Source: Pseudomonas sp. AL03 (GTDB lineage: Bacteria > Pseudomonadota > Gammaproteobacteria > Pseudomonadales > Pseudomonadaceae). Taken from it: a DNA stretch of 64,000 nucleotides. The stretch spans positions 372,001 to 436,000 of the forward strand of contig NZ_JASBRE010000001.1 in the NCBI RefSeq assembly GCF_029960815.1, given 5' to 3'. Shown one piece after another: positions 50,907 to 59,325 of this stretch (positions within the stretch are counted from its first letter, which is position 1; each line of letters starts with the position of its first letter). The notes under the pieces are model-generated. The model did no database searches and had not been told where the DNA came from. It saw only the letters and a list, made by a program, of their open reading frames with translations. The translations under genes were made by a program, and so were the position numbers.

Positions 50907-51611
50907 TCACCGCCGGGCCACGTCCGAAAAGTAGAACTTGTCCAGGGTATGCCGCGATTCGGTGTATTCAAACTGGCGGCCGTCCTGCAGGAAAGTCTGA
51001 TTGCTGACCACGATCACATGGCTTTGACCGTCGAGGTCCAGGTGTTGCTGGTCGTCTTTGCTGCGGGGCACGGCTTCGATGGTGCGCTGGGCGTAGGCGA
51101 TTTGCAGTTGCAGGGTCTGCTCGATGAAGGCGTAGATCGATTGTTCGGCGATGTCGCGGGACAGGCCGGGAATCACGTCGCTGACGAAATGGTTGATGTC
51201 GAGGATCACCCGTTTGCCATCGATCCGCCGCACGCGCTTGATCCGCGTGATCAGGCTGCCTTTTTCAGCCTTGATGTGTTCGAGCAGCGGGCCTTCGAGG
51301 GGGATCTGGGTGAATTCGACCACCTCGGTGCTGACGTTGTTGCCCAGCCGCGGGTAAGTCTCCTGGAAGCTGACGATGCCGCCCAGCTGGAATTCGATCG
51401 GGTTGGTCGACAGCACGAACGTGCCTTTACCGTGGACTTTCTGGGCGAAACCGCGCTCCTGAAGTTGCTCGATGGCTTTGCGCACGGTGCCGCGACTGGC
51501 CTGGTAGCTGTCCATCAATTCGGTTTCGGAGGGCAATCGTGCGCCGCGTTCCAGACGTTCGGTCGTGATGCTGGCAAGCAGATCGCTGTAGATCTGGTTG
51601 TATTTACTCAT
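50907..51611 (-). CDS. treR: GntR-family trehalose operon repressor
   Basis: A 234-residue HutC-subfamily GntR regulator. The N-terminal winged HTH reads MSKYNQIYSDLLASITTERL, then LPSETELMDSYQASRGTVRKAI. The C-terminal UTRA domain binds the effector, presumably trehalose-6-phosphate as for other TreR proteins of this type. ATG 51611 fits the family start; the frame extends ten residues further. It is divergent from treP across two palindromic operators. Confidence 0.92.
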   Translation of the reverse strand: MSKYNQIYSDLLASITTERLERGARLPSETELMDSYQASRGTVRKAIEQLQERGFAQKVHGKGTFVLSTNPIEFQLGGIVSFQETYPRLGNNVSTEVVEFTQIPLEGPLLEHIKAEKGSLITRIKRVRRIDGKRVILDINHFVSDVIPGLSRDIAEQSIYAFIEQTLQLQIAYAQRTIEAVPRSKDDQQHLDLDGQSHVIVVSNQTFLQDGRQFEYTESRHTLDKFYFSDVARR

Positions 51612-51752
51612 TGGGATGGCTCTGTGCCGCGATGTGCTCAAGGTTTCGAACCTTAAGGGCAGGGTAGGGGTTTGTCCATGTGGCTTTGGGTTTCATCGAC
51701 TTCAAAGGTAGGAAATGTCGCCGCCGGTCGGGCTCAGAATAAACAAAATCAA

Positions 51753-51794
51753 ACTCGTCTGTACGAGTTGTTGCTTTAACTCGTACAGACGAGT
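51753..51794. promoter_or_regulatory. Pair of TreR operators in the treR-treP gap
   Basis: Two 17-base sites, ACTCGTCTGTACGAGTT (51753-51769) and its exact reverse complement (51778-51794), are separated by eight bases. Each is itself a CTCGT-N4-ACGAG palindrome, the expected shape of a GntR/TreR operator. They lie between treR and treP, so one repressor complex could control both directions. Confidence 0.8.
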
Positions 51795-51848
51795 ACTTTT
51801 CGTTTCGGCGTGCTGCCAATAACAAAAAACTACAGCGGAAGATCAAGC

Positions 51849-53291
51849 ATGAGCCACGACTATCCGAACATCGCCAGCGAGCTGCTGCACAGCCTCGGTG
51901 GCAGCGACAACCTCGAGCAGGCCGCGCACTGCGTCACACGGCTGCGCCTGGCCCTCAAGGACCCGAGCCTGGTCAACAGCGCCACGCTGAACCAGATCGA
52001 TCTGGTCAAAGGCTCGTTCTTCACCGGCGGCCTGTTCCAAGTCGTTATCGGCCCTGGTGAAGTCGAAAAGGTCTACGCAGAACTGCGCCGTCAAACCGGT
52101 CTCGCGGCTTCAACCATCGCCGACGTTAAACAAAAAAGCGCCGACAAGATCAACGCCATGCAGCGTCTGGTGCGGGTGTTTTCCGACGTCTTCATGCCCA
52201 TCCTCCCGGCGCTGATCATTGCCGGCCTGCTGATGGGCATCAACAACCTGATCGGCGCCAGAGGCATGTTCATCGAGGGCAAGACCCTGTTGGACGCCTA
52301 CCCTAAGCTTGACGGGCTCTGGAGCCTGATCAACCTCATGGCCAACACCTCGTTTGTGTTCCTCCCTGCGTTGGTGGGTTGGTCGGCAGCCAAACGGTTT
52401 GGCGGCAGCGAAATCCTCGGCATCGTGCTCGGCTTAATGCTCGTTCACCCCGATCTGCTCAACGCCTGGAACTACGGCAAGGCAGTTGCGGGTCTCGACG
52501 GCCAGAGCCTGCCGTACTTCGACATCCTCGGGTTGTTCCAGATCGAGAAGGTGGGTTACCAAGGGCAGATCCTGCCGATCCTGATGGCGGCCTACGTGAT
52601 GAGCGTCATCGAAAAATGGCTGCGGGCACGGGTGCCGAACGCGGTGCAATTGCTGGTGGTGCCGATCACCACCATCGTCGTCACCGGCGTGTTGGCGCTG
52701 GCGGTGATTGGCCCGGTGACCCGGCATCTGGGGATTCTCATCACCGAAGGCGTGGTCATGCTGTTCGACCTGGCACCGATGGTCGGCGGCGCGATCTTCG
52801 GTTTGCTCTATGCACCGTTGGTGATCACCGGCATGCACCACATGTTTCTTGCGGTCGACTTGCAACTGATCTCCACCCAGGGCGGCACCTTCATCTGGCC
52901 GATGATTGTCATGTCCAACCTCGCCCAAGGCAGCGCGGCACTGGCGGTGTTCTACATGACCCGTAACGTGCGGGATAAAAGCATGGCCTCGACCTCGGCG
53001 ATTTCTGCGTACTTCGGCATCACCGAGCCGGCCATGTTCGGGGTCAACCTGCGCTACAAATTCCCGTTCTACGCGGCCCTGATCGGCTCGGCCCTGGGCT
53101 GCATCTTCCTGTCGCTGAACAAGGTCCAGGCCTCGGCCATCGGCGTCGGCGGCTTGCCCGGTTTCATCTCGATCATTCCGCAGTTCATTCCGATGTTCGT
53201 GATCGGGATGGTCATTGCCATGGTCGTGCCGTTTGTTCTGACCTGCGGGTTGAGCATGAAGATTGTTAGGCCTGGGTATCGGGTCGCCTGA
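51849..53291 (+). CDS. treP: PTS trehalose transporter subunit IIBC
   Basis: A 480-residue inner-membrane permease that imports trehalose with phosphorylation to trehalose-6-phosphate. The N-terminal EIIB domain has the phosphocysteine C28 in LGGSDNLEQAAHCVTRLRL. From about residue 105 the EIIC domain has some ten hydrophobic helices, including VFMPILPALIIAGLLMGINN and PLVITGMHHMF. It has no EIIA; the phosphoryl donor is presumably the EIIA domain of the fusion protein at 56365. ATG 51849 is preceded by GGAAG. Confidence 0.94.
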   Translation: MSHDYPNIASELLHSLGGSDNLEQAAHCVTRLRLALKDPSLVNSATLNQIDLVKGSFFTGGLFQVVIGPGEVEKVYAELRRQTGLAASTIADVKQKSADKINAMQRLVRVFSDVFMPILPALIIAGLLMGINNLIGARGMFIEGKTLLDAYPKLDGLWSLINLMANTSFVFLPALVGWSAAKRFGGSEILGIVLGLMLVHPDLLNAWNYGKAVAGLDGQSLPYFDILGLFQIEKVGYQGQILPILMAAYVMSVIEKWLRARVPNAVQLLVVPITTIVVTGVLALAVIGPVTRHLGILITEGVVMLFDLAPMVGGAIFGLLYAPLVITGMHHMFLAVDLQLISTQGGTFIWPMIVMSNLAQGSAALAVFYMTRNVRDKSMASTSAISAYFGITEPAMFGVNLRYKFPFYAALIGSALGCIFLSLNKVQASAIGVGGLPGFISIIPQFIPMFVIGMVIAMVVPFVLTCGLSMKIVRPGYRVA

Positions 53292-53325
53292 GGGGCGCCA
53301 CATCAATTTGTTGAAGGAGTCCGCG

Positions 53326-54972
53326 ATGCAAGACTGGCAACGTTCGGTGATCTACCAGATCTACCCGAAGAGTTTTCACAGCCACGCCGGCAACCCCACG
53401 GGTGATTTGCTTGGCGTTGTGGCCAAGCTCGATTACCTGCATTGGTTGGGTGTCGATTGCCTGTGGATCACGCCGTTCCTGCGTTCGCCCCAGCGCGACA
53501 ACGGTTACGACATCAGCGATTACTACGCCATCGACCCGAGTTACGGGACCATGGCCGATTGCGAATTGCTGATCGCCGAGGCCGGCAAGCGCGGGATCAA
53601 GCTGATGCTCGATATCGTGGTCAACCACACGTCCATTGAGCACACCTGGTTCCAGCAGGCCCGCAGCAGCCTCGACAATCCTTACCGCGATTTCTACATC
53701 TGGCGCGATCAGCCGAACAACTGGGAATCCAAGTTCGGCGGTTCGGCCTGGGAATACGAGGCGCAGACCGGTCAGTACTTCCTGCACCTGTTCGATCACA
53801 CACAGGCCGACCTGAACTGGGACAACCCCAAGGTGCGCGCCGAAGTGTTCAAGATGATGCGCTTCTGGCGCGACAAGGGCGTAGGCGGGTTCCGTCTGGA
53901 CGTCATCAACCTGATCTCCAAACCGGCGGACTTCCCCGAGGACAACACCGACGGTCGACGTTTCTACACCGACGGCCCGAACGTCCACGAATATTTGCAG
54001 CAGATGCACCGTGAAGTGTTCGAGGGTCATGACCTGATCAACGTCGGCGAGATGTCGTCAACCAACTTGGAACACTGCATTCGCTACTCGCGGCCGGAGT
54101 CGAAAGAGCTCTCGATGACCTTCAACTTCCATCATCTAAAGGTCGATTACCCGAACCTGCAGAAGTGGATTCGTGCCGATTTCGATTTCCTCGAACTTAA
54201 GCGCATCCTCTCCGATTGGCAAACCGGCATGCAGGCCGGCGGTGGCTGGAACGCGCTGTTCTGGTGTAACCACGATCAGCCACGGGTGGTCTCGCGGTTT
54301 GGTCATGACGGCGAGCATCGGGTGGTGTCGGCGAAGATGCTCGGTACGGCGCTGCATTTTCTGCAGGGCACGCCGTTCGTATATCAAGGTGAAGAACTGG
54401 GCATGACCAATCCGGGGTTCGATCACATTGATCAGTACCGCGATGTCGAAACCCTGAACATCTTTCGGCTCAAGCGCGAGGCCGGTGCGAGTGACGTCGA
54501 CAACATGGCGGCGATCATGCAGAAGTCCCGGGACAACGGTCGCACGCCCATGCACTGGAACGCCGAGCCGAACGCCGGTTTCAGCGCTGTCGAGCCGTGG
54601 ATCGGGGTGCCAGCCAACGCCGCGCAGATCAACGTCGCCACCCAACTCGACGACCCGGATTCCGTGTTGCATCACTACCGTCAGTTGATCGCGCTGCGTC
54701 GCACTGAGGCGCTGATGTCCGACGGCGTGTATCGGCAATTATTGCCTGAGCACACACAAATCTGGGCGTATGTGCGTGAGGGCAGTGGCGAACGGTTGCT
54801 GGTGCTGAACAACTTCTACGGCACGCCATGCGAATTCGTGTTGCCGGATGAAGTGATCAGCGAAGCGATGGCCCAACGTCTGGTCATCAGCAATTACCCG
54901 GACTGTCCGGCGCGAAACTGGCAGGTCCTCTTACGGCCTTTTGAGTCATTCGTGCTGCATATGACCGACTGA
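53326..54972 (+). CDS. treC: Trehalose-6-phosphate hydrolase
   Basis: A 548-residue GH13 enzyme that cleaves cytoplasmic trehalose-6-phosphate to glucose and glucose-6-phosphate. Conserved regions: DIVVNHTSIEH, the nucleophile Asp in GFRLDVINLI, the acid Glu in INVGEMSS, and the Asp in WCNHDQPR. The N-terminus (DWQRSVIYQIYPKSF) is typical. GAAGGAG precedes the ATG. It follows treP by 34 bases. Confidence 0.94.
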   Translation: MQDWQRSVIYQIYPKSFHSHAGNPTGDLLGVVAKLDYLHWLGVDCLWITPFLRSPQRDNGYDISDYYAIDPSYGTMADCELLIAEAGKRGIKLMLDIVVNHTSIEHTWFQQARSSLDNPYRDFYIWRDQPNNWESKFGGSAWEYEAQTGQYFLHLFDHTQADLNWDNPKVRAEVFKMMRFWRDKGVGGFRLDVINLISKPADFPEDNTDGRRFYTDGPNVHEYLQQMHREVFEGHDLINVGEMSSTNLEHCIRYSRPESKELSMTFNFHHLKVDYPNLQKWIRADFDFLELKRILSDWQTGMQAGGGWNALFWCNHDQPRVVSRFGHDGEHRVVSAKMLGTALHFLQGTPFVYQGEELGMTNPGFDHIDQYRDVETLNIFRLKREAGASDVDNMAAIMQKSRDNGRTPMHWNAEPNAGFSAVEPWIGVPANAAQINVATQLDDPDSVLHHYRQLIALRRTEALMSDGVYRQLLPEHTQIWAYVREGSGERLLVLNNFYGTPCEFVLPDEVISEAMAQRLVISNYPDCPARNWQVLLRPFESFVLHMTD

Positions 54973-55078
54973 CCGACCGCAAAAAAACACCGACTTAAAA
55001 AAACACGCAGAACGCTGCGCGGGGGAGTTTTGCGCGCCGATTTTGCCGCTGCACACAATAAAAATAATGGGGTAGCTC

Positions 55079-56302
55079 TTGAAAACAACAATAAATCGCA
55101 GCCTTGCAGCCGCGAGCATATGCCTGGCGTTGCCACTGACGGCACAAGCCCTGGAATTCGGGGGGTACTTGCGTAGCGGCGTCGGCACCTCGGTCAACAG
55201 CAGCTCCCAGTCATGCTTCCAATTGCCTGGCGCGCAGACGAAATATCGGTTGGGCAACGAATGCGAGCAATACGGGGAGCTGGAGTTGCGACAGGACTTG
55301 TACACGCTGGATGACGGTTCGGTATTCAGCGTCGACGGCATGGCTTCGTTGTACAACCAGTACGACAAGGACCTGACCTTCAACGGTGACAACGGCTCGG
55401 TGCGCCTGCCGCAGCTTTACGCGCAATGGTCGAACGTGCCCGCCCTCAACGGCGGTTCACTGTGGGCCGGCCGGCGTTACTACAAACGGAACGATATCCA
55501 TATTTCCGACTTCTACTACTGGAACCAAAGCGCTACCGGCGGCGGTATCGAAGATGTGCTGATCGGCGATCTGAAATACAGCTACGCCTTCTCGCGCAAG
55601 GACAACCTGTACCAGAAGGACTACATCAACCGTCACGATTTCAACGTCGCCGGCTTCAACACCAACCCCGGCGGTGCGCTGGAGTTCGGCCTGAGCTACA
55701 TCGACAAGCCCGACAGCCGCGACGCTCATCGAGGCTGGGCGATCACCACTCAGCATGTGCAGAAAGGTTTTCTGGGCGGCAAGAACAAACTGGCCTTCCA
55801 GTACGGCGAAGGTCCCGGCACCGGGTTGGGCTATACCGGTAACGTGAAGCTCGACGACAGCAACAAAAGTTACCGGGTGGTGGAATTCTTCGACTGGCAA
55901 GTGACGCCGCGATTTGGCGGGCAAGTCGAGGCGGTTTACCAGAAAGACATTCGACCGGACGGTACCGATCAGAACTGGATTTCCCTGGGTGTTCGCCCGG
56001 CTTATGCGATCACCGAGCAGTTCAAACTGGTGACCGAACTGGGCCACGATCAGGTTGAGGCCCCAGGCGGGACGCGCAAGCTGAGCAAATTCACTTTCGC
56101 TCCGACGTGGTCGCCCAAGGGCCCTGAATTCTGGGAACGCCCCGAGGTGCGTCTGTATTACACCTATGCGAGCTGGAACGAGGCGGCCAAACGGGCCGCC
56201 AATGAACTGGCGGCGGGTTCGGCGTTGTCCGACACCGGTGCCTTCGGCACGGCGCGACACGGTGCGAACGTCGGATTGCAGGTCGAGTACTGGTGGAAAT
56301 AA
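55079..56302 (+). CDS. LamB-like carbohydrate porin
   Basis: A 407-residue outer-membrane beta-barrel of the maltoporin family. It has a signal peptide (MKTTINRSLAAASICLALPL, then TAQA) and mature start LEFGGYLRSGVGTS, typical of LamB. Alternating aromatic strands follow, including the LPQLYAQW and SLWAGRRYYKRNDIHISDFYYW region, and the last residues (VEYWWK) end in the aromatic C-terminal signal. TTG at 55079 is the only start that gives the full signal peptide. In this cluster it should admit trehalose. Confidence 0.88.
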   Translation: MKTTINRSLAAASICLALPLTAQALEFGGYLRSGVGTSVNSSSQSCFQLPGAQTKYRLGNECEQYGELELRQDLYTLDDGSVFSVDGMASLYNQYDKDLTFNGDNGSVRLPQLYAQWSNVPALNGGSLWAGRRYYKRNDIHISDFYYWNQSATGGGIEDVLIGDLKYSYAFSRKDNLYQKDYINRHDFNVAGFNTNPGGALEFGLSYIDKPDSRDAHRGWAITTQHVQKGFLGGKNKLAFQYGEGPGTGLGYTGNVKLDDSNKSYRVVEFFDWQVTPRFGGQVEAVYQKDIRPDGTDQNWISLGVRPAYAITEQFKLVTELGHDQVEAPGGTRKLSKFTFAPTWSPKGPEFWERPEVRLYYTYASWNEAAKRAANELAAGSALSDTGAFGTARHGANVGLQVEYWWK

Positions 56303-56364
56303 GCGATGCTGTCGGAGCCTCGCGCTCCATCGGCACTTCAAAGAACAAAACAGCAGGTGACGTC

Positions 56365-58893
56365 ATGGCCACATCTCAACAATTGCAACTGCTGGCTCCT
56401 TTGTCCGGCGTGCTGATGCCGCTGAATCAGGTGCCGGACCCAGCGTTCTCCAGCCGGGTGATCGGCGATGGTTTGTGCATCGATCCGACTACGCAAACCC
56501 TGTGCGCACCGCTGGCCGGAGTTGTCAGCAATGTGCAGGCCAGTGGGCACGCGGTCAGCATCACCGACGACCACGGCGTTCAGGTGTTGATGCACATCGG
56601 ACTCGACACCGTGAACCTGGCCGGTCAGGGCTTCACCCGGTTGGTGGAGGAAGGCCAGCGGGTTGAAGCGGGACAGGCCCTGATCGAGTTCGATGCCGAT
56701 TTTGTTGCATTGAATGCCCGCAGCCTGCTGACGTTGATGCTGGTGGTCAGCGGTGAGCCGTTCACTTGGCTGACGCCGGAAACAGGTTTGGTAGAAAGTG
56801 GTCAGCCGCTCCTGAGCTTGAATCCCGTCGAGCAGGCAACAGATGAGCCGGTGCCGGAAGAGGGCGAAGCACTGTTTTCAAAACCGGTGACACTGGCCAA
56901 CCCGAACGGCTTGCACGCCCGTCCGGCAGCGGTGTTTGCCCAGGCGGCGAAAGGTTTTTCGGCGAGCATTTACCTGCATAAACAGCAGGTGAGTGCTAAC
57001 GCGAAATCCTTGGTGGCAATCATGGCGTTGCAGACGGCCCACGGTGACGTTGTGCAAGTCAGCGCGGCCGGCCCGGACGCTGAAGCGGCGATCAAGGCAC
57101 TGGTCGAATTGCTGACCGCCGGGTGTGGCGAGACGGTCGCCGTGATGGCAGAGGTTGAGACGATTGAAGCGTCATCGCTGAGCGTTTTGCGCGGAGTCTG
57201 TGCCTCGGCGGGTTCGGCGTTTGGCCAGGTTATGCAGATCGCCGAGCAGACGCTTGAAGTGAGCGAGTTCGGCGTCGGTCCGCAGGTTGAGCGAGAGCAT
57301 TTGTCTCGGGCCTTGGCCGAAGCGGTGCTGGCCTTGCAGCCGTTGCGCGACAACGCCACAGGGGATGCCCAGGCAGAGATTTTCAAGGCGCACCAGGAAC
57401 TGCTTGAAGACCCGAGTCTGCTGGATCAGGCCGAGGCGCTGATCATCGAAGGCAAAAGTGCCGGCTTCGCCTGGCGGGCGGCCACCGAGTCGACGGCAAC
57501 CTTGTTCAAAAGCCTGGGCAATGCCTTGCTGGCAGAGCGGGCGGCGGATCTGGCCGATGTCGGCCAGCGCGTGCTCAAGTTGATCCTCGGGGTACAGGAT
57601 CAGGCGATGGAGCTGCCTGAAGGGGCGATCCTGATCGCCGAACAACTGACGCCGTCACAGACCGCCGGGCTCGATACCCGCAAGGTGCTGGGTTTCGCCA
57701 CGGTCGGTGGCGGCGCTACCAGCCACGTCGCGATTCTCGCGCGTGCGTTCGGTTTGCCGGCGATCTGCGGGCTGCCCGTTCAGGTGCTGGCGCTGGCCAA
57801 CGGCACCCAAGTGTTGCTCGACGCCGACAAGGGCGAGCTGCACCTGGACCCGGATTTGGCGGCCATCGAGCAGCTGCAAACCAATCGTCAGCATCAACAG
57901 AAGCGCCATCAACATGAGCTGGCGCACGCTGCGCAGGCGGCGTGTACCCGCGATGGTCATCATTTTGAAGTGACGGCCAACATCGCCTCGCTCGCTGAAG
58001 CGGAGCAGGCCATGGCACTGGGAGGTGCGGGCGTCGGATTGTTGCGTTCGGAGTTTCTTTATCTGGGTCGCAATCATGCGCCGAGCCATGACGAGCAAAC
58101 ATCAACCTATAGCGCCATCGCCAGGACGCTCGGGCCGGCGCGTAATCTGGTGGTGCGCACACTGGATGTCGGCGGCGACAAACCCCTGGCCTATGTGCCG
58201 ATGGCCAGCGAAACCAATCCATTCCTGGGCATGCGCGGGATTCGTTTGTGTCTGGAGCGCCCGCAGCTGTTGCGCGATCAGTTCAAAGCGATCCTGAGCT
58301 GCGCCAGGCTGGCCCGTCTGCACATCATGCTGCCCATGGTCACGCAGCTGTCGGAGTTGCGACTGGCCCGGCAGCTGCTTGAGGAAGAGGCGCTGGCATT
58401 GGGCCTTACTGAACTGCCGAAACTGGGGATCATGATCGAAGTGCCGGCAGCGGCATTGATGGCGGATCTGTTTGCGCCCGAGGTGGATTTCTTCTCCATC
58501 GGCACCAACGACCTGACCCAATACACCCTGGCCATGGACCGCGATCATCCGCGCCTGGCCAGTCAGGCCGACAGCTTTCATCCGTCGGTGCTGCGTTTGA
58601 TTGCCAGCACCGTGAAGGCTGCCCACGCCCATGGCAAATGGGCCGGTGTGTGCGGCGCCATGGCTTCCGAGACGTTGGCGGTACCGTTGCTGCTGGGACT
58701 TGGCGTGGATGAACTGTCGGTGAGTGTGCCGTTGATTCCGGCGATCAAAGCGGCGGTCCGCGAAGTGGATCTGCTGGACTGCCAGGCCATCGCTCAGCAA
58801 GTGCTGGGCCTGGAAAGCGCCGAGCAAGTGCGCGAGGCATTGCGGCTGTATCACGAGGCGACGGTCGATACTTCACGGGTACTGGAGAACTGA
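56365..58893 (+). CDS. PTS EIIA(Glc)-HPr-EI fusion phosphotransferase
   Basis: An 842-residue protein joining three phosphocarriers. The EIIA(Glc) domain (1-~155) has the phospho-His H77 (LMHIGLDTV) and partner H62. HPr (~170-255) has H184 (PNGLHARPAA) and S215 at the Ser46 position. Enzyme I (~275-842) has H454 in GGGATSHVAILAR, with the PEP site (SIGTNDLTQY) and GVCGAMASE Cys intact. It can pass phosphate from PEP to an EIIB alone, here most likely TreP. ATG 56365 is preferred; the frame extends 24 codons back into the intergenic gap. Confidence 0.93.
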   Translation: MATSQQLQLLAPLSGVLMPLNQVPDPAFSSRVIGDGLCIDPTTQTLCAPLAGVVSNVQASGHAVSITDDHGVQVLMHIGLDTVNLAGQGFTRLVEEGQRVEAGQALIEFDADFVALNARSLLTLMLVVSGEPFTWLTPETGLVESGQPLLSLNPVEQATDEPVPEEGEALFSKPVTLANPNGLHARPAAVFAQAAKGFSASIYLHKQQVSANAKSLVAIMALQTAHGDVVQVSAAGPDAEAAIKALVELLTAGCGETVAVMAEVETIEASSLSVLRGVCASAGSAFGQVMQIAEQTLEVSEFGVGPQVEREHLSRALAEAVLALQPLRDNATGDAQAEIFKAHQELLEDPSLLDQAEALIIEGKSAGFAWRAATESTATLFKSLGNALLAERAADLADVGQRVLKLILGVQDQAMELPEGAILIAEQLTPSQTAGLDTRKVLGFATVGGGATSHVAILARAFGLPAICGLPVQVLALANGTQVLLDADKGELHLDPDLAAIEQLQTNRQHQQKRHQHELAHAAQAACTRDGHHFEVTANIASLAEAEQAMALGGAGVGLLRSEFLYLGRNHAPSHDEQTSTYSAIARTLGPARNLVVRTLDVGGDKPLAYVPMASETNPFLGMRGIRLCLERPQLLRDQFKAILSCARLARLHIMLPMVTQLSELRLARQLLEEEALALGLTELPKLGIMIEVPAAALMADLFAPEVDFFSIGTNDLTQYTLAMDRDHPRLASQADSFHPSVLRLIASTVKAAHAHGKWAGVCGAMASETLAVPLLLGLGVDELSVSVPLIPAIKAAVREVDLLDCQAIAQQVLGLESAEQVREALRLYHEATVDTSRVLEN

Positions 58894-58895
58894 GC

Positions 58896-59186
58896 ATGTT
58901 CGAGAAAATGCAGCGGGCGTTCTGGAAAGCGTTGACCCCGGATCTGATAGCGGATGAGCCGAAGGGGGTTGTTCAGCCTGTTTTTGGTCTGGCCCAGGAA
59001 ATCATCGCCGCGCTGGGCGGAGTGGATAACCTCAAGTCGCAGCAGCCCGTGGCGCTGACCCGGGTTCGGGTGGAGTTGCGGGATGTGGGGCGGGTGGATC
59101 GGCAGGCTTTAAATAGGGCAGGTGTACCGGGAGTCATGACGCTGGATGACGGGGTGGTGCATCTGATCACCGGTCTCCCGCACTGA
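58896..59186 (+). CDS. EIIB-like protein lacking the phosphorylation cysteine
   Basis: A 96-residue protein beginning two bases after the fusion gene stop. AQEIIAALGGVDNLKSQQPV then ALTRVRVEL is the glucose-family EIIB active-site segment, but the Cys of C-x-TRLR is replaced by A53 (TreP has C28). The remaining EIIB core (VDRQALNRAGVPGVM, GVVHLITG) is present. It cannot accept phosphate on Cys. It could be a decaying domain or a regulatory decoy that binds the EIIA domain. A palindromic repeat overlaps its stop codon. Confidence 0.8.
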   Translation: MFEKMQRAFWKALTPDLIADEPKGVVQPVFGLAQEIIAALGGVDNLKSQQPVALTRVRVELRDVGRVDRQALNRAGVPGVMTLDDGVVHLITGLPH

Positions 59187-59210
59187 TCGTTCCCACTCTG
59201 CGTGGGAATG
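59185..59210. repeat. Palindromic repeat, GATCGTTCCCACG type (imperfect copy)
   Basis: A degenerate copy of the palindromic repeat found at 36478 and 63061: arms GATCGTTCCCAC and GTGGGAATG around TCTGC, with one base lost and one changed. The first bases overlap the TGA stop of the EIIB-like gene. Confidence 0.7.
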
Positions 59211-59325
59211 CTCGCCTCCTGCGGCCATCCGCCGCGCTGCCCTTACTGTTTCTCAACCGCAGGTGTATCGTATTCGCCTTTTACAGGCCCCACGCCTGTC
59301 GCTGATACGTGAGGTAGTTGAGTTC

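Noticed and set aside
56293..56364. Extended N-terminus of the EIIA-HPr-EI fusion (24 extra residues)
   Set aside because: The extension overlaps the porin stop region, lacks similarity to EIIA, and the ATG at 56365 gives a normal EIIA start.
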